DNA from: Epibacterium ulvae
Lineage (GTDB): Bacteria > Pseudomonadota > Alphaproteobacteria > Rhodobacterales > Rhodobacteraceae
Direction: 5' to 3'
Length of the DNA stretch: 64,000 bases
Assembly: GCF_900102795.1 (NCBI RefSeq)
Contig: NZ_FMWG01000001.1
Location: 62,001-126,000, forward strand
Positions 17,568 to 26,898 of the stretch are shown in pieces. Made by a program: the position numbers and the translations under genes. How positions within the stretch are numbered: position 1 is the stretch's first letter; each line of letters opens with the position of its first letter. Below the pieces are notes generated by a model. The model ran no database searches. It worked only from the letters and a program-made list of their open reading frames with translations, and was not told the origin of the DNA.

Positions 17568-18711
17568 ATGTCACCCAGATAGAGTAAAGACTTCAAACGC
17601 GAGGCGGTTCGGATCGCAACATACAGCAGCCTAGCACGATGCCAATTGGCCTCAGATCTTGGTGTCGGATTTCCTCCCTTGCGCAAGTGATGCAGGACAA
17701 TTCGCCTGACCCAGCAGCAGCCGAGGACATTGAACTGCGCCGCTAGAATGAGCGCTTGCGCAGGGAAAACCGTATCTGCGGGCGGAGAGGGAAGTGTTAA
17801 AAATGCTGCGATCGACTTCGCGAGCCAGTAAATGCACGAACGCTATTGGTCTGAGAGAATGTCTGAACCAATGATATTTTAATTCATTGCGGAGTATCGG
17901 GCCCATTTTCACGTGCTCATCGGTGCCGCCTGCTGCAGGTTTCAGATCGTGAGCTATAGGCTTGGCGCTGCCGACCGCCATCACATTGTCAGCATCGCGA
18001 CATGATCTTTCTGGCACATATCCTCGAACAGCATCGGTTCAGCTTGGGCCACTACGGTTGTCTACGGATGGCGTAGGAATTGAAGGAACTGGGTCTTAAC
18101 CTAGGTCAGCGCGGCATCATCCGGACCATGCTTGAAAACGGCATCTAAGTTCTACGCAGCCGTAATTTCAAACGCACCGCCTCCAGCGACCACTGCTTCA
18201 ACACCGCCCCGAACCGTCTGAACCAAGATTTCACGGCAACGGTGCCCAGCCCAAATGGGCCGGTGACATAATCTACATCCAGACCTGTGAAGGTTGCTCG
18301 GAACTCTCTGTAATCATTGATCTATATCCGATTCGCGTGATCGGTTGGGCGCTCAGTAATCGCATGAAGCAGGATCTTGCATTGCGTGCTTTGGATATAG
18401 TCACCGTCCTGCGCGGCTGCATTCACCAAACCGATCGCAGAGCCCAATACTGTGCACACGCGTACCGGAAGCGTCTTCGCTACAACAAACTGCTGCCTTC
18501 GATGGGCGGCAAGGGAAACTGCGATGACAATTCTACTGTCGAGAGTTTCTCTAAGTCGTTCAAGACAGAATTGACCTAGCAATCAGGTCGCGACGTCGAA
18601 GTCACGGTGTTCGTATACATCAATGATTTCTGAAATCTATGCGGGCAATAGTCAGCGCCGGATGGAAAATCTCACGTGGCCTTTGAAAAGATCGCCGCCT
18701 CACATGAATAA
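17568..18711 (+). pseudogene. Decayed IS3-family transposase (orfA + orfB), copy 1
   Basis: Reading across several frames recovers a full IS3-type pair. OrfA begins MSPR, stop, SKDFKREAVRIA and continues to RRENRICGRRE-like text before the orfB junction near 17830. OrfB retains LGQRGIIRTMLENGI, HCFNTAPNRLNQDFTATVPS, WAGDIIYIQTCEG, SVIIDLYPIRVIGWALSNRM and GGKGNCDDNSTVESFSKSF, the DDE region with the downstream Glu. Multiple stops and frameshifts show it is dead. Terminal inverted repeats were not identified. Confidence 0.85.
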
Positions 18712-18867
18712 CACACCGGAATGGAAACCGTTCAAACCCAATGATCTCGATAACAAACACCAGCTTGAAACAGACATGAGGGCCCGTGTGAATCCCTTGT
18801 GTTAATATGACCCAGTTTTTGGGGTGAACCGGCCAAGGAAATCAGAATTGCTACCTTATTACTTCAT

Positions 18868-21651
18868 TTAAGCGATCACTCGGGTCCCTAGTGATTTCAG
18901 GAGTTTCGATGGATAATTGGGGCGAACCTGTTCCATGATGCACGCTACTGAAGGTAACTCAAGTCCCGGTTTTGGACGGTTTTCAAATAACTCCGGGAAC
19001 AGGGATAAAATCTCACATCGCTGTTGCTTCGAAAAACCTGCCAATGCCTGTGTGCCCGGATAGAGGGTTTCTGTGGCGACGCCATCTGCAAAAATAATTT
19101 CATGTTGTTGCGTAAGCAAATGAATATAGATCACTTCGCGTTTGCCATGTGCAATGCGTGCTTGCCCCCCCAATACATGCGGCAGGTCTTTGGCTCGTAT
19201 CAGGAAATCATCACTGATGGAGTTGATGAGAAACCGGTGCTGGGGAGACACCTGCATGGGCTGATCGTTTCCCAAAGCTCCAGTCGCAATATGAATTGGG
19301 CGAAAATTCATATTGTTGGTAAGTATTTGATTATCTAGATGCCGGCTCCCAATCCAGAGTATTTCCTGAAATCCGTTGTCAGAGGTCTGAACGTAGTCCC
19401 CGAGCTTTATCTGTTCAACAGGTATAGCACCCCGGTGCGTCTTGATTAGAGTGCCGGGTGTAAAACAGGGAACAACGTTTTCGATATTTGCGAAATTCAG
19501 TACGCCTTCTAAGACATCATCTGAATCATAATATTCAACGACCCCAGAAGTTGGATCTCCCGCATCATATGTGACGGAAATACTGCCACCTGGACTTGTA
19601 GATCCAGTAAGATCGAGCACGTCAAAGCCATCACCGCCATCAATGCTATCCCCGAGGTTGGCGTAGATCGTATCATCGTCGTCTCCGGCAAAGACGGTAT
19701 CATTGCCATCACCGGTGTAGATTTGATCATCCCCTGCCTCACCGAATATCAGGTCGTGGCCTTCGTCACCCGAAATCAGATCTCCGCCGCCACCGCCATA
19801 TATGGTATCATCGCCTGCACCGCCGTCGATAGTGTCATCCCCTGTTGAAATCAGGAAAAAATCTTCAATGGCCGTTTGAGGCCCGCCGCTGTTGAAATCA
19901 AAATGGAAAGTCTGCACATTTCCACTGGCATAGGTCACTTCAAATTCACTGCTACTCGACGTTGCAGATGTATTTTCGATTTTTACAGGAGCTTCTGGCA
20001 ACGCGACGGAATCACGGCCGTATTGAAACTCAGCGATATTCAGCACACCACCGTCATCGGTATCGCCGACCGAAATGCGGTTTGTGTCGGTGGTTGCGGG
20101 CGCGTATAATGTGATATGTGTTTCCGCGCCGCCATCGGTATCCCAAGTATACTGGCGCCAAGAGGTGTGGGCTATTTCATGTTCACCATCATAGATGGCT
20201 TTACCCACCTCACCATGGCGATCACCGTAGATAAGGTCAGCATCTATACCGCCATCAACTTGGTCTCCCCCATCGCCGCCAAGGATCGTGTCGCTTCCAC
20301 TGCCGCCCAAAATGGTATCATTACCGGTTCCAGCGAAGACTGAGTCATTGCCGGTTCCTGCGTCAATGCTGTCGTTGCCTCTTCCAGCGGTCTCGACCGT
20401 ATCATCACCAGCGCCAAGATTGATGCTATCGTCACCAGCTGAAGTGTCGATAATATAGTCGTTGCCATCACCTGTATTGATTGTGTCTGTGCCACCACCA
20501 GTTTTGATGGTATCATGTCCACCACCTGATGAGACGTCATTGGCACCATGGCGTGCGTTTATTGAATCATTGCCGGCCCCTGATACGATGGTGTCATGTC
20601 CATTTCCTGCGATGACTGAGTTATTGCCATCGCCGACGTTCAGGTTGATACTTTGACCTGCTGTGAATTTAGCACCTAGGTCCCATGTTCCAGAAACAAA
20701 GTCACCTTGATCCGAAAGCTCTATTTTTTCGATTTCGCTGAATTGAGCCGTATTCGCACCATCAGAGATAGTGCCGCCTTCGGAGGCATCATTATAAGAA
20801 ATCGAAACACCGCTGGTGAGGCCAGTTAAATCCAGAAGGTCGTTGTCATCTCCGCCTTCGCCGCCAATGATGGTATCGTCGCCAAAATTGTCATGCAGAA
20901 CGATTGTATCACTATCATCGCCCCCTGAGAGATTTTGATTCCCTATGCCACCGACGAGGGAGTCATTTCCCGTCCCGCCGTCAATTGTGTCATCCCCTTC
21001 GCCCCCATAAATCGTATCGTCGCCGCCAGCACCATCAATGATATCATCTCCATCGGTGATCTGGTCACCTTGAGTATCATTGTAGGTATAATCGATAAGG
21101 TCTCCATTGTTGGTGCCATCTACGACTCCATCTGATGTATGAAATTCCGTTTCAACCCGATCGACAGCTATGTTTCCCCTAGAGAAAGTATTCACTGAGT
21201 TTAGCGTCAAAGCCTGAATTGGCTTTGCTTCCATTGCGTCGCTATCAACGGAATCTCCACCAAAGGTTCCTTCGGGGGCTAGAAAAAGGTTTCCGTCAGT
21301 GTCTTGGATTAATGTGGCTGTAATATCGGCCGTTGTTCCATCTGTATAAGTAAGTGTAGCGTTATATAGCGCTCCGGCATCAAAGGTTGTGGTTTGAAGA
21401 CCGGCACCTTGTCCCAAATCAAATTGGATTTGGTCATTGTGAGAGTCGTTGTTACTCTCAAGTTCACCGAAGCCCGACGAATGATCAAGCGCGCTAACTG
21501 ATAAAACACTATCTAAAAGTGGATTATCATTTGTTCCATATGTCTGCCCCACGAGTGCGCCAGCATTTTCGGAAATACTGTCGCCTTCAACGACATCCAA
21601 GAGCTTACTCGGGTCATTTCCTAAAAAAATGGCTTTCCAAGTGTTAGACAT
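18868..21651 (-). CDS. RTX-type calcium-binding protein with C-terminal Hint domain
   Basis: A large acidic protein of 927 aa. The N-terminus (about 1-190) is a beta-rich domain of unknown role. Two blocks of glycine/aspartate nonapeptide repeats (about 190-480 and 605-690; for example GGEGDDTIDGGTGNDSL) form calcium-binding beta-rolls, separated by a non-repeat domain. The C-terminal Hint_2-type domain starts at Cys729 (VPCFTPGTLIKTHRG) and includes SPQHRFLI, the region carrying the conserved autoprocessing His. Such proteins are common in Rhodobacteraceae and are expected to be secreted by a type I system, but no secretion genes lie in this window. The ORF is intact although flanked by broken IS copies. 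Confidence 0.88.
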   Translation of the reverse strand: MSNTWKAIFLGNDPSKLLDVVEGDSISENAGALVGQTYGTNDNPLLDSVLSVSALDHSSGFGELESNNDSHNDQIQFDLGQGAGLQTTTFDAGALYNATLTYTDGTTADITATLIQDTDGNLFLAPEGTFGGDSVDSDAMEAKPIQALTLNSVNTFSRGNIAVDRVETEFHTSDGVVDGTNNGDLIDYTYNDTQGDQITDGDDIIDGAGGDDTIYGGEGDDTIDGGTGNDSLVGGIGNQNLSGGDDSDTIVLHDNFGDDTIIGGEGGDDNDLLDLTGLTSGVSISYNDASEGGTISDGANTAQFSEIEKIELSDQGDFVSGTWDLGAKFTAGQSINLNVGDGNNSVIAGNGHDTIVSGAGNDSINARHGANDVSSGGGHDTIKTGGGTDTINTGDGNDYIIDTSAGDDSINLGAGDDTVETAGRGNDSIDAGTGNDSVFAGTGNDTILGGSGSDTILGGDGGDQVDGGIDADLIYGDRHGEVGKAIYDGEHEIAHTSWRQYTWDTDGGAETHITLYAPATTDTNRISVGDTDDGGVLNIAEFQYGRDSVALPEAPVKIENTSATSSSSEFEVTYASGNVQTFHFDFNSGGPQTAIEDFFLISTGDDTIDGGAGDDTIYGGGGGDLISGDEGHDLIFGEAGDDQIYTGDGNDTVFAGDDDDTIYANLGDSIDGGDGFDVLDLTGSTSPGGSISVTYDAGDPTSGVVEYYDSDDVLEGVLNFANIENVVPCFTPGTLIKTHRGAIPVEQIKLGDYVQTSDNGFQEILWIGSRHLDNQILTNNMNFRPIHIATGALGNDQPMQVSPQHRFLINSISDDFLIRAKDLPHVLGGQARIAHGKREVIYIHLLTQQHEIIFADGVATETLYPGTQALAGFSKQQRCEILSLFPELFENRPKPGLELPSVACIMEQVRPNYPSKLLKSLGTRVIA

Positions 21652-21851
21652 CGTATTCCCTTATTCATTTATCCAATTGAATATGAGGGATAGAGTCTTA
21701 ATTTTTGTTTTCCATAGGGGTTCTGTTGCATAAATCGGCTGAGGATCGAGCTTCCCCTTTTCCCTGTTTGAGATTAGTGCCTATTGGGTCCCAATAGAGG
21801 TATTTGATAAGAGAGAGTTCTTGGCTCATCGTAACCACTGAGGAGTGGAAG

Positions 21852-22762
21852 ATGAGAAAGATAACCAAGAACCCTGACGAGAAGATCATCAAAGACATAA
21901 AGCGGGCGACCCGCAAGCCGTATTCTTCAGAAGAGAAGATGCGGCGCGTATTGGATGGCCTGACTGGCTAAGACAGTATTGCTGAGCTTTGCCGTCGTGA
22001 GGGCGTTTCCTACAAATGCTCAAAAGACTTCATGGAAGCTGGCAAGCGGCGTTTAGCTGGCGATACCGCCCATGCTGCCACGCCCGACGAGGTTAAAGCC
22101 CGCGATCTGAAGGAAGTTGTAGCCGAGCAAACGTTGGAGTTGCGCCTTCTCAAAGAAAGCATGACAGGGGATGGGGGCGACCAAAATGAGGTATGCTGCA
22201 TCCAAGAAACTGGAGAGCACCCACCTTGTCGAGAGCTGGTCAAGCTGGGTAGCCCCCGTACAACGTTCTACTGCTGGTACGACCGATTTCCCACGCCCAA
22301 GCATGTCTGGAACCGCATCCCGGATGAGATGCGTCGTAAGGTAGTTAGATTGGCGCTGAAGGAGACCGAGCTGTCACCACGGGAGTTGGTTGTGATCTTC
22401 ACCGACCGAGAAAGCCACTTTGTATCAGAAGCTTCCGTCTATCACGTGCTGAAGGCGTATGATCTGATCACAAGCCCTGCCTTCATCGTGATCAAGGCTA
22501 CCAACGCGTTCAAAGACAAAACGACAGCGATCAACCTACTCTGACAGACTGACGTCACCGATCTCAGCATTTGCCCATTGTGCTTGGACCAATGGCGGAA
22601 AAGGCTCATTCCTTGACGTTTCCAGCTACTATATCATCGCGTGTAAGCTTCGCCCCAATATGAGAGCTGAGGATGTCACAGATACCTTGAACTTAGCTTT
22701 ACCAGTTTTTGGCTGCGGCCAGGTTCAAGTCATTCACAATCCGTGTCTCCTTAGCGAGTGAG
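21852..22762 (+). pseudogene. Decayed IS3-family transposase (orfA + orfB), copy 2
   Basis: A different IS3-type element from copy 1. OrfA reads MRKITKNPDEKIIKDIKRAT and YSSEEKMRRVLDGLTG, then a stop, and later DLKEVVAEQTLELRLLKESM. OrfB fragments include FYCWYDRFPTPKHVWNRIPD, LSPRELVVIFTDRESHFVSE, TSPAFIVIKATNAFKDKT and, after a frame change, FLDVSSYYIIACKLRPNMRA. The text stops matching near 22762, so the DDE C-terminus is missing. In-frame stops and shifts make it non-functional. Confidence 0.85.
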
Positions 22763-22774
22763 CTATTGATGCGC

Positions 22775-23240
22775 CATTGGTTCGAGCACACTGGCGAACG
22801 CTGATGTCGCCCGCCCATTTCTGGTTCTAGGGGTCGGCGCGGAAGTCCCGGTTCAAGAGGTTCGGTGCGATGTTGAAAGCAGGGGTACTGTCGGTCGCCA
22901 CCTTGTCTTTCTTAGGTCTTTCAATGCGAATGTCATTCTGATGCCGTGACGAGAGTTCCGCATATGATCCCGGGGATCATTTGCCCGAGGAATACGGCTC
23001 ACCCGACGCTGACCAATGTGCGGGCCCAGCTCTTTCAACTCTTCCGTGATTCTTGGACGGCCATAACTGCGAAAGCTAAGACGGGACTGTTCCTTGATGT
23101 GGGCCAGAACCCCCATGTCAGCGCGTTGCTTTTGACTGGCAGGTCAGCTGTGAGAGGGCGTGCAGGCCACGTTCGCTGACATCCAAAACCTTGCCAAGGC
23201 GGTTAGTCGATACCCCACGGCTAATGCTCTTCCCCTCTCG
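22775..23240 (-). pseudogene. Decayed IS3-family orfB fragment, copy 3, opposite strand
   Basis: Minus-strand remnant of a third IS3-type transposase. Recognisable segments are LGKVLDVSERGLHALSQLTC, HIKEQSRLSFRSYGRPRITE, ELGPHIGQRRVSRI and, in another frame, FNIAPNLLNRDFRADP followed by a stop and NQKWAGDIS. It ends just after the first catalytic-Asp region, and the rest of the DDE domain is missing. It abuts the copy-2 remnant head to head near 22.77 kb. Confidence 0.8.
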
Positions 23241-23323
23241 TGCATTTTCAATGCATTGCCGGGCAGTGGACAAACCGGATTCTCGAAAACCCTTGTAAAG
23301 TATGGCGTTCAGGGAGGTGTGAC

Positions 23324-23475
23324 TTGCAGAAAATAGTGCTGCGTTTGGTGTTTTCGGAGTCAGTTTTGTACTGTCGAGAGAAAAGCTTTTTGAGTACCAA
23401 TCTCTTATGCCATTTAAGGCTTTGGGAGGTCATATCATAATTAAATTTGGAAATGGTGCTGCTGGAGAGAATTGA
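23324..23475 (+). pseudogene. C-terminal remnant of an older serine recombinase
   Basis: With one frameshift at the T-run near 23392, this reads LQKIVLRLVFSESVLYCREK then EYQSLMPFKALGGHIII and ends NGAAGEN, stop. It parallels the last 49 residues of the intact recombinase at 33356-34891 (LRLAFTSPFAYHR, ISLPFKALDMV, DGAAGEN). It runs into the left 46-bp repeat exactly as the intact gene runs into the right one. I infer it is the tail of a related integrase left by an earlier element in the same tRNA site. Confidence 0.75.
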
Positions 23476-23498
23476 ACTCTCGACCTCTCCCTTACCAA
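23453..23498 (-). repeat. Left attachment repeat (displaced 3' half of tRNA-Thr)
   Basis: A 46-bp stretch identical to 34869-34914, the 3' half of the tRNA-Thr gene from the anticodon-stem region to the CCA end. It lacks the 5' half, so it is not a functional tRNA. It marks the left boundary of the island. Confidence 0.92.
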
Positions 23499-23699
23499 TG
23501 TGTTTGCGGTGTCCTTGGATGAGTTTGGAGAAAGCCGGACAGATCAGTTCGGCACCGCATAACCTTCTGCCTTCAAATGCATATTTTCGGAAAGTGAATT
23601 GCAGATAGCCACATTTAGCCTTCCAGTCTTTCACTACTCTGCCCTACTAACGCCCTACACACTTCAAAGTCACACGTGGGGCCGGAACGTTCAGAACGG

Positions 23700-24743
23700 T
23701 TAAGCAAGGGCCGCGCGGACAGTTGCTTCAACGAGTTCTGATGACGCTTTGAACCATTCCGTCGCACGAAAAGCCCGGCCATCCGGCCCAGTCACCTTTA
23801 AAACGACATGATTGGGCCGCAAGGCACGGTGGATAAGTTGCTCAGCCTCCTTTGCGGAGTGACCAATCAATTCGTAGGTTTCAACCAGTTCGACGGCTGC
23901 GAACAAGAAGGTTGATTGTGTCTCAGCCCTAGCGATCCGATCTTCCACCGTCCCAGAAGTGGTTCCGACTTTGAGCAACCCGTGTACCTCAGGTTTTTCA
24001 GAAAGGGAGCGTAGGACATACACGAACCCTGTACTTGCGCCTTGGAACAAAGGGCCTGCATCGGTTGTGCCAATACGGCGAGCGTCTTTGTCTTCGTAAA
24101 GACGGCGCACCAACGATGACATCAACAAGTTGGACTCCATTCCATTGTCGAATATGAGCCGTAGGCGAGCATCCGGCTTTCCATTGCGTCGATGCTCATC
24201 GCGAACATCGGCCACATGGACCAGTTGACCCTTCAAGGTAAAAAATTCCCCCAGATCGACCCGTTCTTGCCGAAACCGTTGGGGTTTGCGACTGCCATTC
24301 GCAACACTTTCTCGAACCTGCTCAAACAAGGGTTCAAAACGCTCGAAGTCCGGGCATGGTTGTCGGTCTGCTACAAAATCTGGGCGGGCGATGGGTTTGA
24401 GTTCGTCACGGACTTCAAATATTCCGACTGGGTCTGACAAAAGAGGGTCTTCTAACGGATCAAAGTCTGATTGCTCGCCAAATATCAGACTATTGGTGTC
24501 ATAAATTGCAAGCTCAGAGAGGCCTGCTTTCGACGCTCGCAAACCCGCCAACTCGTTGGCCAACATACGTTCGCGCACGCTTCGCCCTTGCTCGGAAATT
24601 GGCACCCTACCGGTCTCAGTTAAGAATGCGTCTATGCGCTCCAAGACTTCTAATGCTCTGTCTATGACAGGTGTTCTTGCCGCCTTTGGCTTTTCATCTG
24701 CGGTGATTAGCAGTTCGTCATTAAGGTAGTCGATCTCAGGCAT
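23700..24743 (-). CDS. GIY-YIG (T5orf172/MUG113-type) nuclease-like protein
   Basis: A 347-aa protein, last gene of the island operon. The N-terminal 200 residues are helical and unassigned. The C-terminal domain carries GIY-YIG signatures: GFVYVLRS at 239-246, LLKVGTT at 256-262, an Arg in EDRIARAE, and AEQLIHRALRP around 301-311 for the metal-site region. The start is the ATG at 24743 (MPEIDYLNDELLI), which overlaps the helicase stop by 8 bp; a longer upstream frame only reads through the helicase gene. Domain and position suggest it is the DNA-cleaving subunit of a modification-guided defence system. Activity is inferred, not shown. Confidence 0.8.
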   Translation of the reverse strand: MPEIDYLNDELLITADEKPKAARTPVIDRALEVLERIDAFLTETGRVPISEQGRSVRERMLANELAGLRASKAGLSELAIYDTNSLIFGEQSDFDPLEDPLLSDPVGIFEVRDELKPIARPDFVADRQPCPDFERFEPLFEQVRESVANGSRKPQRFRQERVDLGEFFTLKGQLVHVADVRDEHRRNGKPDARLRLIFDNGMESNLLMSSLVRRLYEDKDARRIGTTDAGPLFQGASTGFVYVLRSLSEKPEVHGLLKVGTTSGTVEDRIARAETQSTFLFAAVELVETYELIGHSAKEAEQLIHRALRPNHVVLKVTGPDGRAFRATEWFKASSELVEATVRAALA

Positions 24744-26898
24744 CGCTTGCACCCTGCATATCCGCGCCCGCCATTGCCGCGCGTTTCTCACGGGACAATT
24801 TCCGCAGGAAGGCAAGGGCTTCTGCCAAGCGCACTTCCCGCCCATTTGGAGCATTTAAGTTCGGTTCTCTGCTTTCTCGCGCAATGAACTCCTTTACACG
24901 GTCGTAAAGCCGTTCGGCCTCTTCCTGTGTCATGTTAACTTTCAGAGCGCGAACTTCGCCGTGCAGGCGCGCAAGCAGTTCTTCGGATAGCTCCTTTGAC
25001 AACAACTCATAAGCATCGTCGAAGTCGCGCCGACCGCCAAGTAGATCGACCTGCAACTCACGAACATTGATGAACCGCTTTGCCTGCTGAACAAACCGGT
25101 CTCCGGCATTTGGCCCATCTGAAGCCTGCGTGTCAGTCCCTTGTTCTGGCATTTCAAACAGGGCTTGCTCACCCTCGGACATCCCCGGTGTCTGAATAAT
25201 GCTGGGGTCCTTTGCGACCTCTCTGCCAAGTCCGGCGCGCACACCGAACAGTCCGACGGCATCCTCCACCTGTGCGTCAGAAAAACTTGGGTAGCGCTTC
25301 TTGATCACATCCGTAACAACTAAATCATACATGACATCTGTATGATGATCATCCGGGTTGATCATAACCGTAAGCGTTCTGGGGTCACTTTGAACGTCAG
25401 CAAACAAATCGTTGAAGTCTGTTTCGATTGCCTCCACCGCTTCTTGATTGATTTCCGGCATTCCAACGATTTCGATCTCGCCCGCATTGGTGACAGGCGC
25501 ATCATCGCCCTGTTCGCCCGGTGTCCCGTCGAATTGATCCGCGCCTTTATGGGTCCGAAACTTAAACACAGGGGCCATCACCTGCTCCATCAGAAGCGAT
25601 ACGGAAATTGCCTTGAGCATGTCATTTACAGCCCGCGTTATCGCTTCATCTTTGGCAAATGGGGCGGACACAAGGTTGGTGAATTGCGCTTCCTCTTTGC
25701 CCGGAGCATCCCGTGTTGCGCGGCCAATAATCTGCACCACTTCGGTCAGCGACCCGCGATATCCGACGGTCAGGACATGTTCGCACCAGACCCAATCAAA
25801 ACCTTCTTTTGCCATGCCGAGCGCAATTATAACGTCAACGTCTTCTCGACCTTGCACTGCACGCAGAGAACTAAGAACCTGATCCCGATCTGCACTATCA
25901 TCCACAAGGTTTGCTATGCGTAGAGTTTTGCCGCCTGCGGACAGATGGACAAAGCCAGTTGCAGGATCGAGTGTAGTAGTTGCGTTTTCGCCAAGCCGGT
26001 CTCCGATAGCATCCACAATGGCATCAACCGCGAACATCTTATTGACGCCACCAGCTTCCGTAGATCCGACATGCGGAATGTGAACAATCGTTTTCAGATT
26101 TGGGTCGAGCGCTTCGCCAATCGCGTCAAGGTATTTGCCTTGGTAGAATCGAAAATTGATGCGCAGAGTCTTGAGGTGCTCATAGCCGTTTAGCTGTTCA
26201 TAATAAGTATAAATGACTTTTTCAAAACGCGCCTCATCTTCGGGATGTAGTACCGCCGTGCCATCGCCACGGAAATAAGAGCCGGTCATCGCCAGAATGT
26301 GTGCAGCATCACTGCCGACCTCGCCCGCACGGTCGATCAGGCCACGCAGCAGATTGCCGAGGCGACTGTTTTCGTCAGATGAGGCATGGTGCAGTTCGTC
26401 AACACACACCAACGTCCGGTCGAACAGTGAAACGTCGTTCGTTTTGGCATATGCTGAGCGTAGTGTGGAATGGGTGCAAAGGGCTGTATTGCCCCCTTCA
26501 CCATTAAGGAATGAGATCAACTCATCCACTTTGCGGCCCGTCTCAGAGCCGATAGTGCAAAGATCGACATCAAGCTGCCAATCCGAATGGAAACCGTGCT
26601 GCGCAAGCGCGGTATCCCGAAAGGAAGCACCGATAGAGCGTTCGGGTACGGCGATCACAACGCGAGCAGTTGCGGAAGTTCGCAGCTTTTCCAGCCCAAC
26701 AAACATAGCAGCGCGTGACTTCCCGGATGCAGGCGGTGATTTCACAAGCAGATGCTGGGCGTCGCGCTTATCCCAAACCCGCGCTTGCATTGCGCGCATA
26801 CCGAGATCATTCGTCGATTTTGACGCCCCTGTCGCTTCATATTGCAATGTGGTCGAACCAAGACTGTTCTGCGCTGTTGTAGCGGTTTCGTCGTTCAT
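24736..26898 (-). CDS. SF2 DEAD/DEAH-type helicase of the island operon
   Basis: A 720-aa superfamily-2 ATPase. Motif I is SPPASGKSR (Lys60), motif II is DELH (167-170), motif III-like is AMTGSYFRGDG and motif VI is QIIGRATRDAPGK (389-401), which together form a complete two-lobe helicase core. The C-terminal 300 residues are acidic and helical and of unknown fold. The start overlaps the methyltransferase stop by 4 bp and the stop overlaps the nuclease start by 8 bp, so the proteins are probably made in fixed ratio and work as a complex. A translocase role between DNA recognition and cleavage is the natural inference. Confidence 0.87.
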   Translation of the reverse strand: MNDETATTAQNSLGSTTLQYEATGASKSTNDLGMRAMQARVWDKRDAQHLLVKSPPASGKSRAAMFVGLEKLRTSATARVVIAVPERSIGASFRDTALAQHGFHSDWQLDVDLCTIGSETGRKVDELISFLNGEGGNTALCTHSTLRSAYAKTNDVSLFDRTLVCVDELHHASSDENSRLGNLLRGLIDRAGEVGSDAAHILAMTGSYFRGDGTAVLHPEDEARFEKVIYTYYEQLNGYEHLKTLRINFRFYQGKYLDAIGEALDPNLKTIVHIPHVGSTEAGGVNKMFAVDAIVDAIGDRLGENATTTLDPATGFVHLSAGGKTLRIANLVDDSADRDQVLSSLRAVQGREDVDVIIALGMAKEGFDWVWCEHVLTVGYRGSLTEVVQIIGRATRDAPGKEEAQFTNLVSAPFAKDEAITRAVNDMLKAISVSLLMEQVMAPVFKFRTHKGADQFDGTPGEQGDDAPVTNAGEIEIVGMPEINQEAVEAIETDFNDLFADVQSDPRTLTVMINPDDHHTDVMYDLVVTDVIKKRYPSFSDAQVEDAVGLFGVRAGLGREVAKDPSIIQTPGMSEGEQALFEMPEQGTDTQASDGPNAGDRFVQQAKRFINVRELQVDLLGGRRDFDDAYELLSKELSEELLARLHGEVRALKVNMTQEEAERLYDRVKEFIARESREPNLNAPNGREVRLAEALAFLRKLSREKRAAMAGADMQGASDA

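Noticed and set aside
21700-21830. Sequence GGTTCTGTTGCATAAATC resembling the end of an IS5/IS6-type element
   Set aside because: No second end and no transposase of that family were found, so it cannot be supported as an element.
22032-22544. A 170-codon ORF that might be an independent gene
   Set aside because: It is an internal part of the frameshifted IS3 copy 2, joining the orfA tail to part of orfB.
23453-23498. Second tRNA-Thr gene
   Set aside because: Only the 3' half is present; the 5' acceptor, D arm and full anticodon stem are missing. It is the displaced attachment repeat.
23248-23634. A 128-codon minus-strand ORF across the left island boundary
   Set aside because: It runs antisense through the integrase remnant and the tRNA-derived repeat and has no family resemblance.
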